From: Vulgatibacter incomptus
GTDB taxonomy: Bacteria > Myxococcota > Myxococcia > Myxococcales > Vulgatibacteraceae
NCBI RefSeq assembly: GCF_001263175.1
Contig: NZ_CP012332.1
Coordinates: 2,725,501-2,789,500 of the forward strand
Length of the DNA stretch: 64,000 bases
Direction of reading: 5' to 3'
The notes under the pieces are model-generated. The model ran no database searches and was not told the origin of the DNA. It saw only the letters and a program-made list of their open reading frames with translations. Below, one piece after another: positions 40,368-48,416 of this stretch. The translations under genes and the position numbers were made by a program. Each line of letters begins with the position of its first letter. Position 1 is the stretch's first letter.

Positions 40368-41234
40368 ATGTCGCGCTCTCCCGATTCCGACCACGACTTT
40401 CGACGCATGGACGAGCTGGTCCGGGCGGCGTGGAAGGAGCGCGGCCCGCACGTGCCCTTCACCGCCGGCGACCTGCAGTGGCGGATGAACCGGAACGACC
40501 TCGTCCGGATGGAACACATCCGGCTCTGGGAGGCACCCGACGGAACGCTGCTCGGATTCGCGTGGCGCTACGCGCGAGGCGAGATCGACGTGCTCTTTCA
40601 TCCAGCCTCCCACGCCGAGCGTCTCGTCCCCGAGGTGATCGAATGGTCGGAGTCGCTCGAGGAGCCGAGGCCCACGATCTGGGCGCTGGAGGGAGATCGG
40701 CAGCTCGCTGAGGCCCTCGTCGACGCCGGCCTCGCGCCAACCGGCGGCTGCTATCTACATCTGGCCCGCCCGGTTCGGGAGCTGGAGCTGCGGCCGACGC
40801 TTCCGCCGGGCTTCTCGCTCCGAGGCGTCGACGCCGGAGAGCTGGCCGCGAGAGCGGCTGCCCACCGCGCGGCCTTCGGGAGCGAGCGGTTGCAGGCGTC
40901 GATCTACGAGCGCCTGGTCCGCGCGCCGCTGTACCGGCCGGAGCACGACGTGGTGGCGCTCACCCCCGAGGGCGAAATGGCTGCCTTCGCGTTGGGCTGG
41001 TTCGATCCGGCCACCGGCGTGGGTGAGCTGGAACCGGTGGGCACCGTGCCCGCCTGGCGCGGACTGGGCCTCGCCCGCGCAGCTTCGATGGACGCGCTGC
41101 GGAGGATGGCGGAGGCGGGGGCCAGGCTGGCGCTCGTCTACGCGCTCGCCACCGATCCGGTCTCCTCGCGCCTCTACCAATCGATCGGACTACAGATCGT
41201 CGATCGGAACCTCAGCTACGCGCGCCCCGCCTGA
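40368..41234 (+). CDS. Tandem-GNAT acetyltransferase
   Basis: A 288-residue protein with two acetyltransferase-like halves. The N-terminal half (1-140) is degenerate; the C-terminal half has VGTVPAWRGLGLARAASMDAL as acetyl-CoA loop and ATDPVSSRLYQSIGLQIV at motif B. Ten bases after the DUF6916-like gene, likely last gene of the operon. Substrate unknown. Confidence 0.82.
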   Translation: MSRSPDSDHDFRRMDELVRAAWKERGPHVPFTAGDLQWRMNRNDLVRMEHIRLWEAPDGTLLGFAWRYARGEIDVLFHPASHAERLVPEVIEWSESLEEPRPTIWALEGDRQLAEALVDAGLAPTGGCYLHLARPVRELELRPTLPPGFSLRGVDAGELAARAAAHRAAFGSERLQASIYERLVRAPLYRPEHDVVALTPEGEMAAFALGWFDPATGVGELEPVGTVPAWRGLGLARAASMDALRRMAEAGARLALVYALATDPVSSRLYQSIGLQIVDRNLSYARPA

Positions 41235-41263
41235 AACCCGATCCGGAAGCACGCGCCAGGCTG

Positions 41264-42670
41264 CTATCCGTCCACGGCGATCAGCGTCATCATGCCTGCG
41301 TCCTGGTGCTCCATGATGTGACAGTGGAGCATCCAGCTGCCGGGCTCGGTCGGCACGAGCCCGACGTCCACCGTCTCCCGAGGGCCGACGAGCACCGTGT
41401 CACGCCAGTGTTCCTCGTCGACAGGGCGCCCGTCCCTCGCGACGACCTTGAAGAACTGGCCGTGGAGGTGCATCGGGTGCAGCCGCGCGGACTCGTTCAC
41501 GAAGCGCAGCTTCGTCCACTTGCCCCGCCGCAGCCGGTAGGGGGGCTCGTGCCATTCCGAGATCGGGCTCTGGTCGTCGTGGTGCATGGGATGGTCGTTG
41601 ATCATCCACTGGACGCCAAACGGCCCGCCGAGCTTCGCGTTCAGCCGGAACGTGACGTCGGGCGCAATCGCCTCGGCGCCGCTCCACGTCGGCACGAAGC
41701 CCGGATTGGGTCTCCGAACAACGATCGGCGCCAGCGATGGGCCTACCCGGATCGTGGCGAGGTGGTTTTCCCTCCTGGTGAAACGGTCCATCACTCGAAT
41801 TCGGTCGCCCTGGCGAGACGAAGCCACGAGGTCCAGATCGACGCGGTTTCCGGGCGCGAGCACGAGATCATCCGCCGGAAGGGGACGGGCCGTCGCGAGG
41901 CCGTCGAAGGCGATCACGCGCGCGTCGAAGGCGCCGAAATCCGGGCGGAACACCCGCCCGTTCGCCGCGTTGAGGATGCGCAGCCGTACCCTCTCCCCCT
42001 CGCCCAGGACGAGGTCTGGCGCGACGTCTCCGTTGACGGTGATCACGGTTCCCCACCGTCCGTCGTGGGCCAGGTCACCCCTCGTGACGAAGCGCGGGTC
42101 GATCTGGCCGGTCTCGTCGAGCCGCCAGTCGTCGAGGACCCAGAGGATCTCCCGTTCCGGCGGTGCTTCCGCCTCCTCGACGATCAGCATGCCGTAGAGG
42201 CCTCGCTCGAGCTGCTCGCTGCCCCGGATGTGCGGGTGGTACCAGAAGGTTCCCGGATCCCTCGCGACGAACTCGTAGACGAAGCTCCCACCCGGCGGAA
42301 TGGGAGGTTGGGTCACGCCCGGTACGCCGTCCATTCCATTTGGAAGACGGATCCCGTGCCAGTGGATCGTGCTCGGCTGCGGCAGCCGGTTGAGGAAGCG
42401 AACCCGTAGCGTGTCGCCCACCATCACGCGGATCGTCGGTCCGGGGAGCTGCCCGTTGTAGGCCCAGACGTCGAGAGAACGGCCGTCCAGGAGCGCGAGG
42501 TTCGTCGGGGCCGCGACGAGGTCGAGCTCGCGGATCCGTCCGGTCGATGCAGGCTTCCGCTCGAGGAAGGGACTCGCCTCGGCGGCGAGCCGCTCGACGG
42601 CTCTTCCTTCGGAATCCTTGCATGCGGGCAGGATGGCGAGCGGGGCGAGGAGGAGAGCAAGGAATCGCAT
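41264..42670 (-). CDS. Multicopper oxidase (lipoprotein)
   Basis: A 468-residue three-cupredoxin laccase-type enzyme. A signal with lipobox LPAC (Cys near 16) predicts lipid anchoring. Copper motifs: HWHGIRLP, WYHPHIRGSE, HPMHLHGQFF and HCHIMEHQDAGMM (the HCH plus Met defines the type 1 site). Probably oxidises Cu(I) or organic substrates in the periplasm. It lies 36 bases downstream of a CueR-like regulator on the same strand, supporting a copper-tolerance role similar to CueO/Cuo oxidases. Confidence 0.93.
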   Translation of the reverse strand: MRFLALLLAPLAILPACKDSEGRAVERLAAEASPFLERKPASTGRIRELDLVAAPTNLALLDGRSLDVWAYNGQLPGPTIRVMVGDTLRVRFLNRLPQPSTIHWHGIRLPNGMDGVPGVTQPPIPPGGSFVYEFVARDPGTFWYHPHIRGSEQLERGLYGMLIVEEAEAPPEREILWVLDDWRLDETGQIDPRFVTRGDLAHDGRWGTVITVNGDVAPDLVLGEGERVRLRILNAANGRVFRPDFGAFDARVIAFDGLATARPLPADDLVLAPGNRVDLDLVASSRQGDRIRVMDRFTRRENHLATIRVGPSLAPIVVRRPNPGFVPTWSGAEAIAPDVTFRLNAKLGGPFGVQWMINDHPMHHDDQSPISEWHEPPYRLRRGKWTKLRFVNESARLHPMHLHGQFFKVVARDGRPVDEEHWRDTVLVGPRETVDVGLVPTEPGSWMLHCHIMEHQDAGMMTLIAVDG

Positions 42671-42705
42671 GGTCCAACTCCGTCTGTCGAAAGAACTCGG
42701 AAGAG

Positions 42706-43149
42706 CTACGAGATCGCCCGCCTGCCCGATCGACGCGTAGTGGCGCCATCCGTAGTCCGGTGTCTCGCCTCGATGTCAGCGAGGATCGGGCAATCGGGCC
42801 GGTCGTCGCCCGAGCAACATGCAGCGAGGGTTCGGAGCGTGCTGGCCATCCCCTCGAGCTCCAGGATCTTGCGCTCGAGGGCCTCGACGTGGCCGATGGC
42901 GAGCCGCTTTACGTCAGCGCTGCGCCGCGAGCGGTCCTGCCAGAGCGCGAGCAGCTCGGCGATGCCCTCGACCAGGAAGCCGAGGTCGCGGGCGCGGCGG
43001 ATGAAGCGGAGCGTGTGTACGTCCTCGGCGGAGTAGATCCGGTAGCCGGACTCGGTGCGATCGGCAGGCTGTATCAGTCCGGTCTTCTCGTAGTAGCGGA
43101 TCATCTTGGCCGAGACGCCGGACGCCTTGGCGGCTTCTCCGATGGTCAT
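42706..43149 (-). CDS. cueR: CueR-like MerR-family copper regulator
   Basis: A 147-residue MerR protein: winged helix MTIGEAAKASGVSAKMIRYY, long dimerisation helix and the metal loop CSGDDRPDC with two Cys eight residues apart, as in CueR (CPGDDSADC). RRSADVKR retains the Ser typical of Cu(I)-sensing members rather than the Cys of Zn sensors. ATG 43149 is chosen since its A overlaps the stop of a 29-codon upstream ORF (ATGA) and it fits the family start. Expected to activate the promoter at 43273-43303 and the oxidase downstream. Confidence 0.9.
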   Translation of the reverse strand: MTIGEAAKASGVSAKMIRYYEKTGLIQPADRTESGYRIYSAEDVHTLRFIRRARDLGFLVEGIAELLALWQDRSRRSADVKRLAIGHVEALERKILELEGMASTLRTLAACCSGDDRPDCPILADIEARHRTTDGATTRRSGRRAIS

Positions 43150-43235
43150 GCAGCCATCCACGAGGCGCTCAGTTCCTCGATCACCGGGCTGGAAATCACG
43201 CGCCCAGACGGGCGAGCGTGGTTCGTGTGGTTCAT
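43146..43235 (-). CDS. 29-residue ORF translationally coupled to cueR
   Basis: ATG 43235 follows a textbook AAAGGAG. The 29-codon frame begins MNHTNHARPSGRV and ends ELSASWMAA; its TGA overlaps the cueR ATG. Two His near the N-terminus could bind metal, but no family is recognised. It may be a leader peptide tuning cueR translation or a small protein in its own right. Confidence 0.5.
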   Translation of the reverse strand: MNHTNHARPSGRVISSPVIEELSASWMAA

Positions 43236-43272
43236 CGAAAGACTCCTTTCGACCGTTCGCGGCATCGTCTGG

Positions 43273-43303
43273 AGGCTGAGGCTTCCAACGATGGCAAGGT
43301 CAA
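43273..43303 (-). promoter_or_regulatory. MerR-type (CueR) promoter/operator
   Basis: On the minus strand: TTGACC at 43303-43298, then the imperfect dyad CTTGCCA-TCGT-TGGAAG in a long 19-nt spacer, then CAGCCT at 43278-43273. The over-long spacer with a centred dyad is characteristic of MerR-activated promoters. It would drive the small ORF, cueR and the oxidase. The -10 box is poor. Confidence 0.6.
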
Positions 43304-43490
43304 GCCCCGGTAGAACGGCAGGTTGCCCCGGGGCCTTCCGTGCGATCGAAACGGCTCGCATCGAACCGGCACGATCGCCCCGAGAACGGAGCTCGACGTG
43401 CCCTTGCGGAAGGCCCGGCATGTCGTCGATCGTTCTGGCTTCGCGCGGACCCATGCCGCGGAAAGGCCGCCGGAACCGGCCGGAGCGACA

Positions 43491-44963
43491 ATGATTGCGA
43501 ACGAGAAGCGCCGCGAAAGACGAACCCTCTTTCTCATCGTCGGACTCTCGCTGTTGGTGGCCCTCGCAGCGATCGGAACCCGCGGCCTCTACGAGACGAC
43601 CGAAGGGCGCTTCGCCGAGGTCGCCCGCGAGATGCTCGAGACCGGCAACGTCATCGAGCCCCAGCTCGCCTACCAGCCCCACTTCGACAAGCCCCCGCTC
43701 TCCTACTGGGCGATGGCGGGCGGGATGGCGCTCCTCGGCGTGAACGAGGCCGGAGCTCGGGCCGGGAACGGCCTCGCCTTCGCCCTCGCGGCGCTGGTGG
43801 TCGTGGGAATCGGGACGCGGCTCTGGGATCGACGCACCGGCCTCGTCGCGGGCCTCGTCTACGCGACCTCGGCCCTCCCGGCCATCGGCGGAGGCTCGCT
43901 CGCATCGGACGGCTTCGTCACGCTCTTCGAGCTCCTCACGATGCTCGCCTATGTCTCCGCCGTTCGAAGCGAAGACCGCAAGAGGGAGCGGCGCTACGTC
44001 GTCCTGACCTGGCTGGCGTTGGGCTTGGCATTCCTCGCGAAGGGGACCGCCGGGCTCCTGCCGCTGGCGCCCATCCTCGGCTACGACCTCGTCTCGCGCC
44101 GGCCGTTCCGCATGGTTTCTCCGGTGGGTATCGCGGCCTTCTTGCTGGTCGGCCTGGGATGGTACGCGCTCGTCTTTGCGAGGAACGACGGCGCGTTCGA
44201 CTTCATGATCGATCAGCAGATCACCGGCCGTCTCTTCCGCGACCACTACAACCGCAATCCCCAGTGGTACAAGCCGTTCACGATGTATCTGCCGCTGGTG
44301 CTCTTCGGCTGCGGTCCGTGGATCTGGTTCGGCGCCCGCGCCGCTTGGGTCCGGCGCCACGCGCTGCGAGCCCGCTCCCTGCTCCAGGCATCTCCTGCGG
44401 CTCTCCTCGCCCTCTGGATCGTGCCTCCGCTTGTGGTCTTCTCGCTCGCGCGAAGCCGCCTGCCGCTCTACGTCCTCCCGCTCTGCGCGCCCATGGCCCT
44501 TTTGCTCGCTCGCGCCCTGGTCTCCCTATCCCGGGAGGGTGCGCTGCGCCGGGCCGCGACCGTCGCTGTCCCCACGGCCGCCCTGCTCTCCGCCGGCCTC
44601 CTCGCGTCGAGCTGGATCGAGCATCCCAACGACATGCGCGCCCTCGCCGGCTTCGTGCGAGCGGAGGCGCCGTCCGCGCGGGTCTACGCCTTCGACGAAG
44701 AGTACCTGCACGGCCTGCGCTTCTACCTGCGGGGCGCGCTGACCCGCCTCGCCGAGACCGACGAGCCCTGGACGGACCAGCCCATCGACGCGGCCCTCTC
44801 GGAGATCGCGACCGCGAGGGAGCCTGCCGCCATCGTGGTCTCGCCGCGGCACGCCGACGCGCTGCGGACGCGGCTCGAGGCCCGAGGCCTACACGCACGA
44901 GAGAGCGTCCGCCCGGGCTGGACTCTATTCGTGACGGAACCAGGCACAATCGCCGCTCAGTGA
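43491..44963 (+). CDS. ArnT-like GT39 glycosyltransferase
   Basis: A 490-residue polytopic GT-C enzyme. First periplasmic loop has the hallmark acidic motif YETTEGRFAEVAREML and HFDKPPLSYWAM, as in ArnT/PMT-2 enzymes that move a sugar from polyprenyl phosphate to lipid A or another acceptor. About eleven helices, then a ~110-residue soluble C-terminus. ATG 43491 follows CGGAGC. The donor could be produced by the GT2 enzyme at 2483 (inference). Confidence 0.9.
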   Translation: MIANEKRRERRTLFLIVGLSLLVALAAIGTRGLYETTEGRFAEVAREMLETGNVIEPQLAYQPHFDKPPLSYWAMAGGMALLGVNEAGARAGNGLAFALAALVVVGIGTRLWDRRTGLVAGLVYATSALPAIGGGSLASDGFVTLFELLTMLAYVSAVRSEDRKRERRYVVLTWLALGLAFLAKGTAGLLPLAPILGYDLVSRRPFRMVSPVGIAAFLLVGLGWYALVFARNDGAFDFMIDQQITGRLFRDHYNRNPQWYKPFTMYLPLVLFGCGPWIWFGARAAWVRRHALRARSLLQASPAALLALWIVPPLVVFSLARSRLPLYVLPLCAPMALLLARALVSLSREGALRRAATVAVPTAALLSAGLLASSWIEHPNDMRALAGFVRAEAPSARVYAFDEEYLHGLRFYLRGALTRLAETDEPWTDQPIDAALSEIATAREPAAIVVSPRHADALRTRLEARGLHARESVRPGWTLFVTEPGTIAAQ

Positions 44964-44992
44964 CGCTCGCCTCACCCGAGCGCGTTCCTCGA

Positions 44993-45033
44993 GAGCCCTT
45001 CCGCTGTGCCTGAGGAGGCTCACGGAAGGGCTC
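44993..45033. terminator. Perfect 11-bp stem-loop after the ArnT-like gene
   Basis: GAGCCCTTCCG (44993-45003) pairs with CGGAAGGGCTC (45023-45033); the 19-nt loop can form an inner GCCT/AGGC stem. It begins 30 nt after the stop. No U-tract follows directly, so it is either a non-canonical terminator or another structured element. Confidence 0.5.
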
Positions 45034-45095
45034 CGGTCCAGGGTCGCAACGGCGTTTTTCGTGCGGAACCCGTCGCCCCACGCTAGCGTCTCGGC

Positions 45096-45785
45096 ATGAG
45101 CAAGACGATCCTCATCGCAGGGTATGGGCCGGGCATCTCCTCCGCGCTGGCGGAGCGCTTCGGGCAGGCAGGCTTTCAGATCGCGCTGGTGGCGCGCACG
45201 GCGGAGCGGCTGGCGGCCGGCGTGAAGGCGCTCGAGAGCAAGGGCATCAACGCTCGCTCCTTCACCGCAGATGTCAGCGATCCCTCGCAGGCGCAGAAGG
45301 TCGTGACCCAGGTACGGGCCGCCATGGGGCCGATCGACGCGGTGGCGTGGACCGCCTATGGAAACGCGGCGGGAGACCTGCTCGCGGTCGATCCGGCGGA
45401 GGTCCGCTCGACCATGGAGATCGCGACGGGCAGCCTGCTCGCCGCCGTCCGCGAGGCGCTCCCCGATCTGCGCGATCGGAAGGGAGCCGTCCTCGTCACG
45501 AACGGGAGCTTCGGGCTCTTCGACGAGAAGGTCGACGCGATGGCCGTGCAGAGCGGCGCGATGGGCCTCGCTCTGGCCAACTCCGCCAAGCACAAACTCG
45601 TCGGCCTGCTCGCCAAGAAGCTCCGCGCCGACGGCGTCTTCGTCGGCGAGGTGATGGTGCTCGGGCTCGTGAAGGGCACCGCCTTCGATCGCGGCGGTCA
45701 CGCGGCCATCGAGCCGGAGAAGATCGCCGCCAAGTTCTGGGAGCTGTACTCGATGCGGGCCTCGACCTTCACCCAGGTTGGCTGA
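45096..45785 (+). CDS. Atypical SDR-like protein
   Basis: A 229-residue Rossmann protein. The cofactor loop is GYGPGISSALAERF rather than TGxxxGIG, followed by VARTAERL and TADVSDP. The usual catalytic YxxxK is not present: the matching helix reads ALANSAKHKLVGLLAKKL. The fold is SDR-like, but oxidoreductase activity is doubtful. No Shine-Dalgarno; TAGCGT lies 7 bases before the ATG, so the mRNA may be leaderless. Confidence 0.75.
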   Translation: MSKTILIAGYGPGISSALAERFGQAGFQIALVARTAERLAAGVKALESKGINARSFTADVSDPSQAQKVVTQVRAAMGPIDAVAWTAYGNAAGDLLAVDPAEVRSTMEIATGSLLAAVREALPDLRDRKGAVLVTNGSFGLFDEKVDAMAVQSGAMGLALANSAKHKLVGLLAKKLRADGVFVGEVMVLGLVKGTAFDRGGHAAIEPEKIAAKFWELYSMRASTFTQVG

Positions 45786-45826
45786 GCCTTCCGGGACACC
45801 ACGCGGTCACGCCGTCGGAGGTGCAG

Positions 45827-46303
45827 GTGAAATGGCTTCGAGCCTTGCTGCTGGTGGCGGCGGTAGGAGCAGGGATCGCCGTCTACCAGCGCGCGGGAGA
45901 CGAGGGGAGCGACCCGCGGTGCAACGTCTCCAACTGCGCGGCCATGATGAGCTGCGGCATCCATTCGGTGCCGGAGCCGAACCTGGCGCTCTGCGAGGCG
46001 AAGGGGCTGGCGGCCGAGCCAGTCGACGAATCCGAGTACTGCGTGACGGCTTGCAACGCCGCGGGGCTGGGGGAGTTCTTCGAGTGCTTCGCCCGGCGCG
46101 CGGGCGAGTGCGTCGATTCGTACGACAAGGGCTTCCTGGTCGCGACGGAGTGCTCCAAGGCGCGACCGACGGACTGCCTGAAGGGCTGCGTCGAAGCGCG
46201 CATGGGATGCGAGGCCACCTGCCCCTCGACCTCGTGGGCCGATTGCAGAGACTGCGTCGCAGCTTGCGGTCTCCAGTACGGAGCCTGCTCGAATCGCTGC
46301 TGA
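45827..46303 (+). CDS. Cys-rich exported protein
   Basis: A 158-residue protein; GTG 45827 follows GGAGG. An N-terminal hydrophobic helix (WLRALLLVAAVGAGIAVY) acts as signal or anchor. The remainder holds about 18 Cys in CxxxC-like spacing (CNVSNCAAMMSCG, CVTACN, CPSTSWADCRDCVAACG). Probably disulfide-bonded and extracytoplasmic. No family recognised. Confidence 0.65.
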   Translation: MKWLRALLLVAAVGAGIAVYQRAGDEGSDPRCNVSNCAAMMSCGIHSVPEPNLALCEAKGLAAEPVDESEYCVTACNAAGLGEFFECFARRAGECVDSYDKGFLVATECSKARPTDCLKGCVEARMGCEATCPSTSWADCRDCVAACGLQYGACSNRC

Positions 46304-46355
46304 CTCGAGCGCTCCCGAGCCGGTAGCGGCCGAACGCGGGCCGCTCGTACGTGGG

Positions 46356-47096
46356 CTACGGCACAGGCAGCAATCGCACCTCGATGCGCCGGTTCCTGCT
46401 GCGCCCGGCCTTGGTCGTGTTGCGGGCGATGGGACGGAACTCCGCCAGGCCTGCGGCGACGAGGCGATCGCCCGGGAGCTTGACCTCGTCCTGCAGGAAG
46501 CGAACGACGTTGGTGGCGCGGGTCGCCGACAGCTCCCAATTGGTGGGGAATCGTTCGGCGAGCTTTCCCACGATCTTCTGCCGGTCCGTGTGGCCGGAGA
46601 CCTGGATGATCTTGTCGGGCACCCGGGCGAGGGTCTCGGCCACCTTGCGCAGGACCGCCCTGCCCTTCTCGTTGAGCTCGGCCTCGCCGGAGTCGAAGAC
46701 GATCTGGTCGATCAAGTCGACGACGAGCTCGCCGCCCTGCTGGGAGATGAGGACGCTGCCCTTCGCGACCTCGGCCTGCAGCCGCTCCTGCAGCTCGTCC
46801 TGCGCGCGGCGCATCGCGTCCAGGGCGTCCTCCTTCTGACGCGCGTCCTCCGCGAGCTTGCTCCGCTCGCCCTCGAGGGATTCGATCTTCGCCTGGAGCG
46901 ACTCGATCTCCGCGCGCGACGAGTCGAGATCGTCGCGTGCCTCGGCGTGGGCGGCGCGTTCACTGCCGAGCTCCGAGCGCACCGAGTAGAATGCGGTAAT
47001 ACCTCCGGTGGCCACTACCAACGCGACGAGCCAGGCGATGCCTGCGCTCCCCCGCCGCTGCGCGCCCGCCTCCGGGCTCTTTGCTGCTTCCGACAT
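46356..47096 (-). CDS. OmpA-domain protein with coiled coil (MotB-like layout)
   Basis: A 246-residue inner-membrane protein: one helix (about 18-42), a coiled coil (45-115), then an OmpA peptidoglycan-binding domain (125-240) with VFDSGEAELNEKG, VSGHTD and NWELSATRATNVVRFL, ending NRRIEVRL. The arrangement is that of MotB-like or tethering proteins, but no Asp of a proton channel is evident. Downstream of the small 4-TM-less membrane gene at 47119, with a 22-bp gap, likely cotranscribed. Confidence 0.88.
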   Translation of the reverse strand: MSEAAKSPEAGAQRRGSAGIAWLVALVVATGGITAFYSVRSELGSERAAHAEARDDLDSSRAEIESLQAKIESLEGERSKLAEDARQKEDALDAMRRAQDELQERLQAEVAKGSVLISQQGGELVVDLIDQIVFDSGEAELNEKGRAVLRKVAETLARVPDKIIQVSGHTDRQKIVGKLAERFPTNWELSATRATNVVRFLQDEVKLPGDRLVAAGLAEFRPIARNTTKAGRSRNRRIEVRLLPVP

Positions 47097-47118
47097 GCGC
47101 GACTCCTTTTAAACGCTC

Positions 47119-47502
47119 TCAGATGCGGCCGTTGCGCTCCGCCAGAATGCCGATGACGATGAAGGCGGCGAGGATCGCCGGCACGAGGAAGGGCGTGCCG
47201 ACCCACCGGAGCCCTGCCGTGACCACGGGAGCGATCGTGGCGATGATCAGGCCGAAGCCGAAACCCACGAGCCCGACGAAAAGGCCGACGCGCAGGATGA
47301 ACGGCCAGCTCTTCGCGAACCGACGCACCGTCTCGCCGAGGTTGCGCGCGTAGAGGGAGAACGTGGTTCCCGCGATCAGCGTGCCAGCCTGGGCCAGATG
47401 CGCCTCGAGCCAACCCGATAAGCGCAGGTAGAGGGCTTCGATCGACGATGCGGCCTCGGGGAGGGAGCTCGGCAGATTGGCCAGGTGCGGGTCCAGCATC
47501 AT
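47119..47502 (-). CDS. Small membrane protein of unknown function
   Basis: A 127-residue protein: amphipathic N-terminus (1-60), then hydrophobic segments near 68-90 and 95-120 (VGLFVGLVGFGFGLIIATI, LVPAILAAFIVIGILA). No family recognised. A promoter ends 12 bases before the ATG and no Shine-Dalgarno is present, so translation may be leaderless. Upstream partner of the OmpA-domain gene. Confidence 0.6.
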   Translation of the reverse strand: MMLDPHLANLPSSLPEAASSIEALYLRLSGWLEAHLAQAGTLIAGTTFSLYARNLGETVRRFAKSWPFILRVGLFVGLVGFGFGLIIATIAPVVTAGLRWVGTPFLVPAILAAFIVIGILAERNGRI

Positions 47503-47513
47503 TGGCCGGAACG

Positions 47514-47541
47514 GTTACACTATTTGCACCTTATCTGCCAA
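47514..47541 (-). promoter_or_regulatory. Promoter of the small membrane protein/OmpA unit
   Basis: Minus strand TTGGCA (47541-47536), 16 nt, TGTAAC (47519-47514). Transcription would start about 5 nt before the ATG at 47502. Confidence 0.55.
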
Positions 47542-47612
47542 GACGGTGGTCTCCAACCCCTGAGAATTCGGATGAAATACCGGGCGATCGAGCGACGGTG
47601 GCCGGAATTGCC

Positions 47613-48275
47613 CTACCTGCGATCGGAGGAATCGTCGTCCGACTCCTCGTGATCGTGTCCCCCATGGTGGTGGTCGCCATCGTGATGATCGTCATCGTCA
47701 TCGTCATCATCGTCGTCGTCGTCGCAGTCGCCGAACGAGCTGGGCGGCAGGTTTTCCGGGGCCAACTGGTCGCCGGATTCGCAATCGTGGTCGCAGGCGA
47801 GCTCCGACTCGTCGTCCTCGTCCACGCAAGCGATTCCGTCGTCGTCTGGATGCGGGTGGTCCTCGCCGCAGCCGTCGTCGCTCAAGCATTCGTGCCGATC
47901 GTCGGCGCCAAGGCCCTGGAGGAGCCTTCCGGTAGCGCCGTACTGGGCCAGCGATCCCAGGTGGAAGGGCGCGACCGCCGAACGGATTCGGAGCGCTCCC
48001 TCCACGCCCCCGCTCCGCGGGAAGACCACCCGAGCATTGCCCTCTGCGGTGACGGTGAACCGATACGTGTGTCGGGAGGGGAGACGAATCGTGAACTGGT
48101 CGCCCTGTGTGGCGGCGGAGATCCGGTTCCCCGTCTCGTCGATCGCGACGAGGCTCCCGAGCCCGTCGACGCGTCCCGTGAACACCTGCTCCGCGCCCGA
48201 AGTGGGCGTGCTGCTACAGCCGGCAGCGACGAGCAGGAGCGCTCCTACAGTGCCAGCCAGACTCGTGACTCTCAT
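47613..48275 (-). CDS. Lipoprotein with poly-Asp/His C-terminal tail
   Basis: A 220-residue lipoprotein: lipobox VAAGC (Cys near 20) and a small beta domain (residues 25-110; FTGRVDGLGSLVAIDETGNRI, FTVTAEGNARVVF). Asp/Glu-rich sequence with four Cys follows, and a tail of twelve consecutive Asp then HHDGDHHHGGHDHEE. The tail should bind divalent metals (Ca, Zn, Ni, Cu). ATG 48275 follows GGAGG. The Asp run is encoded by GAC/GAT triplets prone to slippage. Confidence 0.7.
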   Translation of the reverse strand: MRVTSLAGTVGALLLVAAGCSSTPTSGAEQVFTGRVDGLGSLVAIDETGNRISAATQGDQFTIRLPSRHTYRFTVTAEGNARVVFPRSGGVEGALRIRSAVAPFHLGSLAQYGATGRLLQGLGADDRHECLSDDGCGEDHPHPDDDGIACVDEDDESELACDHDCESGDQLAPENLPPSSFGDCDDDDDDDDDDDDHHDGDHHHGGHDHEESDDDSSDRR

Positions 48276-48416
48276 GTGGCCTCCGTCGGCGCCAGAAGGG
48301 ATGCTCCTCCCGCCCGCCAGACCTAGACGCGGAATGATAGGTTTTGTCGGGAGGGAGAAGGGAAGCGCCCCCCGATCGGGCCACGAAAACGTCACCACTC
48401 CCACGCCCTCATGACG

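Noticed and set aside
41306-42409. 367-codon plus-strand frame over the multicopper oxidase
   Set aside because: The minus strand carries all four copper motifs; the plus frame is a shadow.
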